Under the pieces are notes generated by a model that searched no databases, was not told the DNA's origin, and was given only the letters and a program-made list of their open reading frames with translations. DNA of 64,000 nucleotides from CALBRZ01 sp964511065 (GTDB lineage Bacteria; Planctomycetota; Planctomycetia; Pirellulales; S012-138), in assembly GCA_964511065.1 (NCBI GenBank), contig CAZEEG010000013.1, positions 1 to 64,000 on the forward strand, written 5' to 3'. A program made the translations under genes and the position numbers. Numbering within the stretch: the stretch's first letter is position 1; each line of letters starts with the position of its first letter. Below, piece after piece: positions 33,572 to 43,000 of the stretch.

Positions 33572-34777
33572 ATGCGACTGCAGAGCAGATTCACGCTGCC
33601 GTACCACCTGGCGATGGCCGGGCTATTGATGCTGGCCGTGGTGTGCAGCGAGGCGATTGCCGAACCGATCGTTTCCATTGCCACCGATTTTCCCGGCGGC
33701 AATGCGACGGTCGTCAAGAATGACGGTGCGGTGGTACAACTCGCACCCGATCTGCGGGGCGGCCGCGATTGGTTCTACTGGTGTTTCGAGGCCACGGCAC
33801 TCCAGGCCGGCGAAGTGACGTTCACCTTTCCCGAGCGAGTCGCCGGATTCCGCCTGGGCGCGGTGGGTTTTCAGGGGCCGGCGGTGAGCGAAGACGGCGG
33901 GAAAACGTGGCGGTGGCGCGGGTCGAACGAAAAATACGCCTCGGCCGACCAGTTCTCGTGGACGTTCACCAAACCAGGGCAAAAGGTGCGGTTTGGCGTC
34001 ACGATCCCCTACACGCAGGCCAACTTTGAGGCGTTTGTCCAGCGGCACCAGCAAAACCCGCACTTCCACCTCAGCGAACTGACGCAGACCCGGGCCGGCC
34101 GCCCCGTCGAACTGGTGCAAATCGGAAAGCCGGGCGAGGGCCGCAAGGCGGTGCTGATGACCTGCCGGCACCACGCCTGCGAAACGATCGCCAGTTTCCT
34201 CCTGGAGGGCATTCTGGAAACGGCCATGTCCGATACCGACGAAGGCCGAGCGTTCCGCGACCGCTTCGTGCTTTATGCGATCCCCTTTGTGGATAAGGAC
34301 GGCGTGGAAGCCGGCGACCAGGGCAAGAACCGGGCCCCCCATGACCACAATCGCGACTACGGGGAGGATTCGATCTATCGCTCGATCCAAGCGATCAAGC
34401 TGCTGGGCGCTGAAAAGAAGATCAACGCGCTGCTTGATCTGCATTGCCCTACCTTGGTGATGGACATTCACCAGCGGTTTTACTTTGCTGGCCCCAGCGA
34501 TGCGCCGCGCGACAACGAGGCTGTGGTGAAACGATTTGCCGAGGCGATCAAGGCCAACTTACCCAAGGGGGCCCCGCATGGCCCCGTGGTGCAACTTACG
34601 CCCTCGGGCAAGGACCGCGCCAAGCATTGCAGCGGCTATTTCTCGAAACTGCCGGGCGTGGAAATGTCGGCCACGCTGGAAACCCCGTTTGCGCCGCCCA
34701 AGACGAACATGTCGCCGGACGACGTTCGCACCTACGGTGCCTCCGTACTGCGTGCGTGGATCGCAACGTTCGAGTAG
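33572..34777 (+). CDS. Exported M14-family zinc carboxypeptidase-like protein
   Basis: The 401-residue protein starts with a signal peptide (MRLQSRFTLPYHLAMAGLLMLAVVCSEAIA). Residues 35-150 form a beta-rich N-domain like that of cytosolic carboxypeptidase/Agtpbp-type M14 proteins (FYWCFEATALQAGEVTFTF, RFGVTIPYTQANFEAFV). The peptidase domain shows the zinc site H201-x2-E204 in RHHACE and H291 in LDLHCP, a substrate-binding HNRDY, and a late glutamate in SATLETPFAPP as candidate general base. It should trim C-terminal residues from peptides outside the cytoplasm. SD GAGGAG lies just upstream and its promoter is at 33497-33525. It is convergent with the interrupted gene at 34840. Confidence 0.87.
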   Translation: MRLQSRFTLPYHLAMAGLLMLAVVCSEAIAEPIVSIATDFPGGNATVVKNDGAVVQLAPDLRGGRDWFYWCFEATALQAGEVTFTFPERVAGFRLGAVGFQGPAVSEDGGKTWRWRGSNEKYASADQFSWTFTKPGQKVRFGVTIPYTQANFEAFVQRHQQNPHFHLSELTQTRAGRPVELVQIGKPGEGRKAVLMTCRHHACETIASFLLEGILETAMSDTDEGRAFRDRFVLYAIPFVDKDGVEAGDQGKNRAPHDHNRDYGEDSIYRSIQAIKLLGAEKKINALLDLHCPTLVMDIHQRFYFAGPSDAPRDNEAVVKRFAEAIKANLPKGAPHGPVVQLTPSGKDRAKHCSGYFSKLPGVEMSATLETPFAPPKTNMSPDDVRTYGASVLRAWIATFE

Positions 34778-34839
34778 TCGCGTCCCGAGCAACGGTTAGT
34801 GCCCGCGCGCCAAGCGCAATGGTTCTCGTGGCGACTGCC

Positions 34840-36235
34840 CTACGGCTGTTGCTCTTCCGATTCCGGTACTTCGCCCAGCCAGATGTACAACAGCTCGTGG
34901 TTGTACTCGCCCTCGGGGCCTGCGCTGGCTAGCTCGCAACCGCCGTCCACGCGCGCATAGTGCAGCGGCTTGTCGGAGAAGCGGTCGGGCGTGATCTGGT
35001 TCAGGTAGTCCGGCACCAGCGCGGCCAAGGCGTCGGGATATGCACCGCGCTGCGCCCGGTAGTGTTCCACGGCGTACGCCAGGCGAAGCAATTCGCCTTG
35101 CTGGTGGTTCACGGCCGCAGAAAGCCACATGGCGCCCCAGTGCGGCAGCTTCATCAGATAGTACATGGCGACCATTGCACGATCGCGAGCCTTGTCGCGC
35201 GTCGCTCCCGCCTTGCTGTGTACCTCTCGTATGACCGCCTCCAACTCGCCCTCGAGTTGCTTCCAAGCCTGGCGAAATGCCGGGTACCCGGCCTCGATGT
35301 CCAGCCGGGGCAATTCATCGTACTGGCGGTTAACCATGCGGGCCATTTCGTCCCAATCGACGTCGCCGTCCATCAACAGGTTTTCCTCCGGGACGCGCAG
35401 CGACGGTTGATTGCGGTTTCCTGCTTGTACTTCCGCCGCCACATCGCGGAAATCTTCGATCGTGAAGTAGCGTTCGCTGTTCTCAATCACAACATTCCAG
35501 TGGTGCGGCTCCACGATCGCTTCCAGCGACGCGCGGCGCAGGGCAAGTTCTTCCGCGCTGCGCGGTTGGTGGCTTACCCAGGCCAAGGCGGCAGTGAATG
35601 CCATGCGATCGACGGCTACGGCCATGAGGTGGTCAAGGACGGTCCTGGATCGCCGGTACCGCATGGCCATCTGGTGGCAGGCGGTAATGTCGTCCCAAGC
35701 TCCGGCGTCGTCGCCCGCTGCAATGCGGTTCATGGCCCTGGCTGACAACGCCATGGCGACTTCCCGCCGCACGGGGNNNNNNNNNNNNNNNNNNNNNNNN
35801 NNNNNNNNNNNNNNNNNNNNNNNNNNNNNNNNNNNNNNNNNNNNNNNNNNNNNNNNNNNNNNNNNNNNNNNNNNNNAACGACTCTGTTGACTGAAAATAG
35901 TCGCCTTCGGCCGGCGGAACCTCCATGCCCAGGGCTTGAAAGAAGTTCTGCTGATGCTCGGGCGCCACGTCAGCCACTCCCGCCACCTGCCAAAAGACCA
36001 CGGCAAAGTTGTTCTCGGGCGTGACGCCTTCGCTGGCCCGGGCGTTGATCGCGGCCACGTAGTTCACGTAGCCGTCTTCACCGATCGGTTCGGTGAGAAT
36101 GGTCGTTTCCGGCGAGATGGTGAACCGTACCGGTTGCTGGGGCGGGTGGCTGGATTCTGGCGCATACCACAGGTAATAGCCCCAGCCTATCAAGATGGCT
36201 CCAGCAGCGACGATGATCAGCAAACGTCGACCCAT
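34840..36235 (-). CDS. Membrane-anchored planctomycete protein of unknown function, interrupted by a scaffold gap
   Basis: The ATG at 36235 opens MGRRLLIIVAAGAILIGWGYYLWYA, a signal anchor, followed by ISPETTILTEPIGEDGYVNYVAAINARASEGVTPENN, a segment I recognise from unannotated planctomycete proteins. The frame reaches a 100-N gap (35777-35876). After the gap a different frame continues for about 310 residues to the stop at 34840, with helical, charged sequence and a late motif LAYAVEHYRAQRGAYPDALAALVPDYLNQITPDRFSDKPLHYAR that resembles the C-termini of planctomycete pilin-like or prepilin-associated proteins. The frame change across the gap is expected, since N = 100 is a placeholder. No enzymatic motif is seen. 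Confidence 0.7.
35777..35876. other. Scaffold gap (100 N)
   Basis: A gap of unknown true length inside the gene at 34840-36235. Unlike the first gap, the flanks do not share a sequence. Confidence 0.95.
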
Positions 36236-36384
36236 TGCCGACTCCAGAAATGCGCCGTGCATCACCAGTGGGCAATTGCCACGGCAGATTGATGCATGCC
36301 ACGGTCGCCCCGAACCGTGCGCCGTTGGATGTCCCGGTTGGCGACCATGTCCAACCCGAGATTGCCGGTTGATGAGCCCCCGGC

Positions 36385-38046
36385 TTACTGGGCCAATCGA
36401 CCTTCGCGCAGTGCGTCGAGGTATTGTTGTGTGTGTTCGCGGTACGGCTTGGGATACTGCTGGTTGTTGATCGGGTCGGAGCGCTGGGCGCTGGCGGGAG
36501 TCAGTTCGGCCTTAATCTGCTCGCGAATTTGGCCGCGGCGGTTGGGCCCGCCCGCCTCGCCCACCACGATGCCCACGCCGCCCTGGTTCTGGCCCGACAC
36601 GTTGGAGTCGACGAATTTCTCGCCGCCGGTCTGATCCTCGGGCCGCAGTCCACCGCCTTGTCCCTTGCCCATGCCTGGGCCGAACCCTTTACCCTGTCCT
36701 TGTCCCATCATTTGGCCCTGGCCCGGTTGCTGCATGGGCGCCATTTGCCCCTGCCCGTCGCCGGCGAGCATCTGTCCCTTGGCTTGCTGCAATTCGTCCA
36801 TGGCGCCCTCGACCATTTGCAGTTCATCCAGTTGCCGCTGGATGTCGCCAAGCTGCTGCTGCATACCTTGCAGGCCGGCCATCGCCTGGTCGGCATTACC
36901 CTGCTTGAGACATTCGCCGCACTGGCCCAACTGCTGGGCAAACTGATCGAGTTGATTCATCTGGCCGTCCTGCTGCTGGAGCTGGTCCAACTGCTGCTGA
37001 AGCTGCTCGGCCAATTGCTGGTTGCCGGCCTGCTGGGCCTGCTTGATCTGGTCTTCCAGTGCTTGCTTCTTCTGCTCGTGGTCGGCGGCCATCTTTTCGA
37101 GCTTCTCTTTCATTTCGTTCATCTGGGCGGCCAGCTTCTCGCGTTGCTCATCGTCCAGGTCGCCATCCTTGAGTTGCTGCTGAAGCGTCTCCAGTTCGGC
37201 GATGGCCTGCTTGAGGTCGCCATTCTTGAGGGCCTGGGCCAGCTTGTCAGCCGGGCCGTCGTTGGCACCTTTCAAGCGGCTCAACTGTTCGCGCAGGTCT
37301 TCCGCCGAGGCGAGTTCCTTGCGGCGTTTCTCGAAATCCTGCGCCAAGTCGTTCAGCTTGACGACCGCCTGGCTGCGGTCCTTGATCTCTTGGGATTCAA
37401 ACGTTTCGCGCGTTCCCCGCTGAAGTTCGGCGAACATCTTGTCCAGTTCTTCCAGCCCTTGCTCTTGAGCCTGACGGCGGCGCTGCTCCAGTTGCTGTTG
37501 CAACCGGTCGACCGTCTGGCGGACCGCGGACAGTTGCTGCTGGTTGTCGTGGGCCTGGGCCTCCGTTGGCGACCAGGGCGGAAGCAGGTACACCAGCAGT
37601 ACGGCTGCCAGCGCCGGCAGCAACGGAAGCAGCGACCAGCGGCTGACCTCCAGCGGAAATGCGCTGTCGACATCCAGCTTCTGCACGCGGCGCAGCGCGT
37701 CCTCGGCTAGAGCCCGGCCAGCCTCGGTTTCCAATTCCTCGGGCGTGAGCGCCAAGGCACTGGACACCCGCTCGCGAAGCTGGAACCGGCGGTCCAGTTC
37801 GATGGCGGCGTCGATGGCTGGAATCCGGGCGAACCAGGTCCAGATGCCCGCCGCCACCAATCCCACGGCGGCCCCGGTCCCCAACAGCAGCCAGGGATCA
37901 AGCTGCCAGTGCCAATACCAGTTGGCCAGAATGGTAACGGCGGCCAGCGTCAACCCGGCAAACAGGCACCAGCCACTGGCCGAAAGAAAGGCCGAAAGGA
38001 TCAAACGCCGCCGGGCACGAGCCACTTGGGTTCGAAGCGATTCCAT
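36385..38046 (-). CDS. Q-rich coiled-coil membrane protein of planctomycete type
   Basis: This 553-residue protein starts at the ATG at 38046, with GGAGAG about 10 nt upstream. Two membrane helices lie near the N-terminus (about 17-40 and 50-75: LILSAFLSASGWCLFAGLTLAAVTILA; WLLLGTGAAVGLVAAGIWTWF) and a third at about 142-160 (LLPLLPALAAVLLVYLLPPW). A very long Gln/Glu/Lys-rich coiled coil spans about 170-430 (QQLEQRRRQAQEQ, QLAEQLQQQLDQLQQQ). A Gly/Gln/Met-rich tail (GQGQMMGQGQGKGFGPGMGKGQGGG) and a conserved end (DPINNQQYPKPYREHTQQYLDALREG) complete it. Related planctomycete proteins are often encoded beside MoxR-type ATPase and DUF58 genes, but none is adjacent here. No catalytic function is evident; a structural envelope role is inferred. 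Confidence 0.82.
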   Translation of the reverse strand: MESLRTQVARARRRLILSAFLSASGWCLFAGLTLAAVTILANWYWHWQLDPWLLLGTGAAVGLVAAGIWTWFARIPAIDAAIELDRRFQLRERVSSALALTPEELETEAGRALAEDALRRVQKLDVDSAFPLEVSRWSLLPLLPALAAVLLVYLLPPWSPTEAQAHDNQQQLSAVRQTVDRLQQQLEQRRRQAQEQGLEELDKMFAELQRGTRETFESQEIKDRSQAVVKLNDLAQDFEKRRKELASAEDLREQLSRLKGANDGPADKLAQALKNGDLKQAIAELETLQQQLKDGDLDDEQREKLAAQMNEMKEKLEKMAADHEQKKQALEDQIKQAQQAGNQQLAEQLQQQLDQLQQQDGQMNQLDQFAQQLGQCGECLKQGNADQAMAGLQGMQQQLGDIQRQLDELQMVEGAMDELQQAKGQMLAGDGQGQMAPMQQPGQGQMMGQGQGKGFGPGMGKGQGGGLRPEDQTGGEKFVDSNVSGQNQGGVGIVVGEAGGPNRRGQIREQIKAELTPASAQRSDPINNQQYPKPYREHTQQYLDALREGRLAQ

Positions 38047-38742
38047 CTTTCTCTCCACGGTACGCGCGGCTGGCAACGGATGACCGTCCGCCCCCCCTCT
38101 CATATGGTACCGCAATCCGTGACGGAAACTGATATTCCAATTCGCAAATCGGTGGTAAACTGGTGCAGGCCATCGGGGGGTTACCAACCTCGCAGCCGAC
38201 GGAAAATCTCCAACCTGCCAAGGATGCAACAAGTATGCCCGCCCTCAAGCATGCAGCCGGTTACGCGCGGCGCGCGAATGCCGTCTGCCGGAAACAGGCA
38301 CCGGTCATGCTGCGTGGGCGCAACGTTGCAGGAACCGGGACATGCCCTCAAATCTTGAGCTGGCATGCATACCCACCGTAGGGCTGGTCTGGCGGCTGCC
38401 TGGTTCGGGGGGGATCGCACCAGGCGTTGCTGTCTGGAAGCGAACCAAGGGGCCACCCGCGTACACGGCATTCACATTCACGGCCGCGTGCCGGCACACG
38501 GCGATTGGCCAGCCGCGTGTGGCTCTTGCTCTGGAAAGGTAGGGGGCTCGACACATCGTGGGTGGGGGGCTTATCCGGCAGGCTTCCGGGCTGGTCTTTC
38601 GCCTGCGGGAACGGGACCGCTGGGGTGAGACTCCGATGGACAAATTCCGCTCCAAGAGCGGCGGATGGAATCGTGTATTGAGTGAAATGTGGCAGGGACA
38701 AGCAACGCGTTCCGAAGCCTGAGTTGGCAAGAAGGCGCATTT
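38047..38742. other. Long intergenic region without a recognised gene
   Basis: About 700 bp between divergent genes. All frames here look like non-coding sequence with atypical composition. AGAAGG 9 nt before 38743 is a plausible SD for the aminotransferase. I found no RNA gene or clear promoter. Confidence 0.45.
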
Positions 38743-39882
38743 ATGATTCCACGCAAGAAACTCGATATCCGTTGGCCCGATCTGCTCGCAGCCATCTTCC
38801 GCACTTTTTGGCCGGGAAATCGCGAAGCGACCCAACGCCGTGTTGAACAATGGTTCTGCCCGGGCGAGCCATGCCTGGTAAGCCTCTCGGAGCGCAGCGC
38901 CTTCGACGTGGCCGTGCAGGCGTACGATTTTCCGCCGGGCAGCGAGGTGCTGGTGTCCAGCCTGACGGTGCGGCCGTTCCCTGAAATCCTCAAAGCTCAC
39001 GGGCTGGTGCCCGTCCCCATCGACCTGAACATGTCCGACCTTTCCATGCGGATGGACATTTTGGAACGGGCGGTGAACGAGCGCACCCGGGCCATCGTGT
39101 GCGCCCAATTGTTGGGCAGCCGCATTCCGCTGGATGCGTACGTGGCGTTCGCCAAGCGGCATAACCTGGTGCTGTTTGAAGACTGTGCCCAGGCATTCAC
39201 CGGCGATGCTTTCCGGGGCCATCCCGAGGCCGACGTGAGCATGTTCAGTTTCGGCCCGATCAAGACCTGTTCGGCCCTGTGGGGCGGAAGCACCCGCTTC
39301 AAAGATGCGGCCATTTGCGAAAAGGCCCGGGAAATTCAAGAACGCCAGCCGGTACAAGCCCGGTTCCGGATGTTCATCCGGGCGCTCAAGTACAGCGTCC
39401 TCAAGGCGATCGGGTACCGCATCCCATACACGATCGTCAACTACGCGCTGCGGATGCTGGGGGCCGAACACATCACCGACAAGTCGATCCGGAACTTTAC
39501 AGGCAAGGACCAGTTCCGCAAGTTTCGCCAGCAGCCAAGCTACCCGCTGTTAGCGCTGCTGGAGCGCCGGTTGAAGCGGTTCAAGCCCAAGCCGGTGGAG
39601 CGGCGCACCGCGCACGCNNNNNNNNNNNNNNNNNNNNNNNNNNNNNNNNNNNNNNNNNNNNNNNNNNNNNNNNNNNNNNNNNNNNNNNNNNNNNNNNNNN
39701 NNNNNNNNNNNNNNNNNGTGTATCTGCCGGTGCACGACCGGATGACCCGCCGCGAAGTCGAGCGGTTGGCCAGGGTGATCAACGCTTACGATGGCATTTA
39801 CCGCAAGCAGCCCGAGCCGGAGTTGAAGCCGGAGCCTGCCCCATCGCAATTGGAAGCGGTGACCGGCGGCGAGGCAAGCTGA
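38743..39882 (+). CDS. DegT/DnrJ/EryC1-family aminotransferase, interrupted by a scaffold gap
   Basis: From the ATG at 38743, about 290 residues are readable before a 100-N gap (39618-39717) and about 55 after it. The fold-type I PLP elements are VQAYDFPPGSEVLVSSLTVRPFPEILKAHGLVPVPIDL, the PLP-binding aspartate in LVLFEDCAQAFTG (D147) and the lysine in SMFSFGPIKTCSALWGG (K174). Family members transaminate keto-sugars for surface glycans or act on other small keto compounds. The lysine environment (GPIKTCSALWGG) is less typical of sugar enzymes. The in-frame continuation VYLPVHDRMTRREVERLARVINAY is the normal family C-terminus, so the gene is intact apart from missing sequence. A Pro/Glu tail ends it. 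Confidence 0.83.
   Translation: MIPRKKLDIRWPDLLAAIFRTFWPGNREATQRRVEQWFCPGEPCLVSLSERSAFDVAVQAYDFPPGSEVLVSSLTVRPFPEILKAHGLVPVPIDLNMSDLSMRMDILERAVNERTRAIVCAQLLGSRIPLDAYVAFAKRHNLVLFEDCAQAFTGDAFRGHPEADVSMFSFGPIKTCSALWGGSTRFKDAAICEKAREIQERQPVQARFRMFIRALKYSVLKAIGYRIPYTIVNYALRMLGAEHITDKSIRNFTGKDQFRKFRQQPSYPLLALLERRLKRFKPKPVERRTAHXXXXXXXXXXXXXXXXXXXXXXXXXXXXXXXXXXVYLPVHDRMTRREVERLARVINAYDGIYRKQPEPELKPEPAPSQLEAVTGGEAS
39618..39717. other. Scaffold gap (100 N)
   Basis: A gap inside the DegT-family gene. Both sides read in the same protein family, so it joins truly adjacent sequence. Confidence 0.95.
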
Positions 39883-40000
39883 CACCGCCCGCCAGGCGAC
39901 CACTCCGCAGGCCCGGCTACTGCCGGGCGAAATGCGGGTGGATCCGGGCGTGCCCACCATCTACATCCATGCGATTTGCGGCGTTTGTTTGCGCCGTCAC

Positions 40001-40021
40001 ACGGCCGGTGGAACCGGCCCC
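40001..40021. repeat. Short GC palindromic element in a convergent intergenic region (copy 2)
   Basis: The stem GGCCGG / CCGGCC with a 5-nt loop (TGGAA) is nearly identical to the copy at 28482-28501. It lies 5 bp from the stop of the leftward gene at 40027. A second hairpin (GCCCGG-6 nt-CCGGGC) stands near 39915. The pair could terminate transcription from both sides. Confidence 0.5.
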
Positions 40022-40026
40022 GCAGG

Positions 40027-43000
40027 CTAGAAATTGCTGTTGGTCGGGCGGATATCGGGTACCGGAGGCGCGCCCGAGGCATCGACAGCCGGAGGCGTGG
40101 CCGCCTGGTCGGGATTCGGTGGAATCAGACCGGCCTGAACCACAAACACGCGGTTCTGCTGAAAGCTGATTCGCCCCATGATGACCACCGGTTGTCCCAC
40201 CTCGAGCTGGATGGTCGCGGTCGGATCAATCGCGTGGCCCACCCAGTAGAGCTGGCACTGCGGGGGCGATTTCAGCCCCCGGCCCTCGACACCGTTAGGG
40301 TCGCGTTCCAGCGAAGCGAGAACACCTTCCAGAATGAGGTGTTGACCTTCGTACTTCTTCCTGGCGGCGGCGCGGTTCTTGGTGATCTCGGCGACGAAAT
40401 CGTCCACCGTCATCCGCGGCGGGCCCTCGCCCGATGCTTCAACGATATAGCAGAGGCCAACTACGGGGCCCGATTCTGCGCTTTCCTCCACCTTGCCAAG
40501 GAATTCGACCTGTTGTCCTGGTAAGACGTGCACCCAGTGTTGAAAGTGTGCCAATTGGCAAGTTATGCGAGTCTTGTCGACACCGGCTTGCGTAGTGGCT
40601 TCGAGCCATGCTTCCAGTGGGCGGCCTGATTCCGATTTGTAGTTGCGCAAGACTCCGGTGATGCGAATCCATTTGCCGTTGTACTTCTGATCGTAGGTCT
40701 CCGGGTTCGACTTGTACTGAAGGTAGAAGTTCTTGGCGGTGACGGTTGCCTCGGCATTGCGGAGCAATTCCTGGGTCGGCCGGACTGTAGCAGGTACCGC
40801 TGATGAAGTTCCGGAGGTGGACCCCGCTGCCGGCTGGCCACCCCCGGGCTGTTGACCGGGGGCATCGGGCCTTGCCAGCACGCCGCCGAAATCCAGGCTC
40901 ACATGCATATCAAAGAATGTAAGCACTTTGCCGATCACCACCACGCGCTCCCCAACCTTCAGATCGCGCGGCGTGAGCGGATCGGGATTGCGGCCGTTGA
41001 AGAACACCTTGTACTGGGTGGGCGACTTCAATCCGCGCTTGGGAAAACCGAACTTGTCCTGTTCGATCGATTCCACCACGCCCTCCAGCACGAGGTACTT
41101 GTTTTCGTACTTGATCGGCGTTTCGAGTGGTTCCTGCTCCATTGCGCGCACGAGTTCGTCGACGGACATCCGCGGCGGACCTTGCCCGGTGGCGTTGACG
41201 ATGTGGCAGTCGGAGAGCGCGGGGCCGGCGAACGAACCGCCGCCGCCCTGGCCGATGAGTTCCACCGTTTGCCCTGGCAGCACACGGCTCCACTGCTCGA
41301 GATCGGCCAGCCCACACGCCACGTTCGCCGCCTCAACGGCCGTGCCAGGGGTGACTTGCAGCAGATACTCTACTTGCGCTTCGTCCGTTGGCGGCGGTTG
41401 GTACTCCCCGAGCACCCCGGTGACGCGGACCCATTTGCCGCGGTACTTTTGCGCGTGGGCCGCCTGGTCCTGCTGGTATTCACGGTGGAATGCCTCGGCC
41501 GTGACGGTGAAATCGGCATTGGGGAGTTGCTCTCGGGTCGGCCGCGCCGGGGCCGGCGATACCGGCTTGTCGGGCAACTGGCTGTGAGGGGTATCCGGCA
41601 GGGCGGCTAAGGGATCCCGTGTCTCCGTCAGCCCCTTGTATCCGGAAAACATCCACACGTACGGCCGCAGGTCCTGGTTCCCTTGGGGCACGACGAGCGT
41701 GGCACCTTCGGGCATGATCAGGCCGCGACGGTTGCTAGCGAAGATGACCTCGAGCCCTGGTGCCGGCGATTGCTTGGGAATCGACAATATGCGGCTATCG
41801 CCAAACACGGCCAGAAAGTCGCTGCTGTCTGCCGGGCCGAGTCCCTGGCTAGGGTTGGCGGGATCCCAACGGTAATCTTCCGGCTTGGCCCAAGGAACGC
41901 TTTGCTGGGGCGATACCTCAACGGCCACGACCATCGTGAACAGGGCATCGGCCACAAGGCCCGGCCCCGTCGGCGCACCCGGTCCCATTGGCATGCCGGG
42001 GCCGCCCGGTGCACCGGGACCCAATGGAATACCCGGCCCCCCTGGTACATCTGCACCAGGGGGCCTGCCTGGACCGGCCGGCTGACCTGGGCCAGTTGGT
42101 TCACCTGGACCGGCCGGCCGATTGGGCCCCGCCGATCGGTCGCCCAGGGACAAGAAGCCCAGTCCCGGCTTCCCGGTCACGGCGAGGATATCAGCGTGGC
42201 CGTCGGGGGTAGCCGGGTTAGCGGCGAATAACCGTGGCGGAAGCGAATTCAGAATGGCTGCGTTATGTTCGCTGTCCCAGGGTTCATCCTTACGAAGCTG
42301 GCCGAACTCCTCGGAGTATCCCAAGTACGGCAGCAGGGTCACCCGCCAACTCATCAGCGGCGTGCCGTCGGAGGTGCTAAAGTTCTTGGGAATTTGTCCC
42401 TGGTGACTCATGTGCGTGGTGAAAGCGGTAAGCATCTCTTGGAGCTTGACGGGCCGCCGCGATGCGACGTTCGCGTGGACCAATCGCTGCAGGACATTGG
42501 CACCCTGGCCGGCCAGGAGCTGCGCGAGTTCCGGGTTCGCTTCCCAGCGCAAGATCACAGCGCGCTCGTCGCGGGCGATGTTCCCGGCTCGCACAACCGT
42601 CGTAGCGAACCGCTGGGCCAGTGTATCCAAGCTGACGATTGCCTGCGTATCGGAGCTGCCGCTAGCCCGCTGCTTTAACCTTTCGACCAGCGATTGAACG
42701 GCCGCCTGGGTTTGATCGAGTTGCGTGGAATCGGCCGGTTCAAACACCGCTTCTGCCTTGAACGCCTGGCCGACGTCGGCCGTGAGGATTACGGCCTGAC
42801 ATTGCTGCAGCACCGGAGTCAGCAGTGCGGTCGAGGGTCCGCTCGTGGCGGTTTGAAGTTGTTCGCGGACGGAACTGGGCGTCAGCGAGATATGGACAAA
42901 GCTATGCCCGCCGACTTCGCGCAGCCGCTGGGCCAGGGGGCTATCGTCCCCGCCGGCACGGAGCCGCTGGGCGATGGCATCGCTGAACGTGAACCAGGCG

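Noticed and set aside
36424..37710. 428-residue Leu-rich open frame opposite the Q-rich coiled-coil gene
   Set aside because: It is the complement of Gln/Glu codons, which yields Leu-rich nonsense resembling a membrane protein. The minus-strand gene has an SD and a conserved layout.
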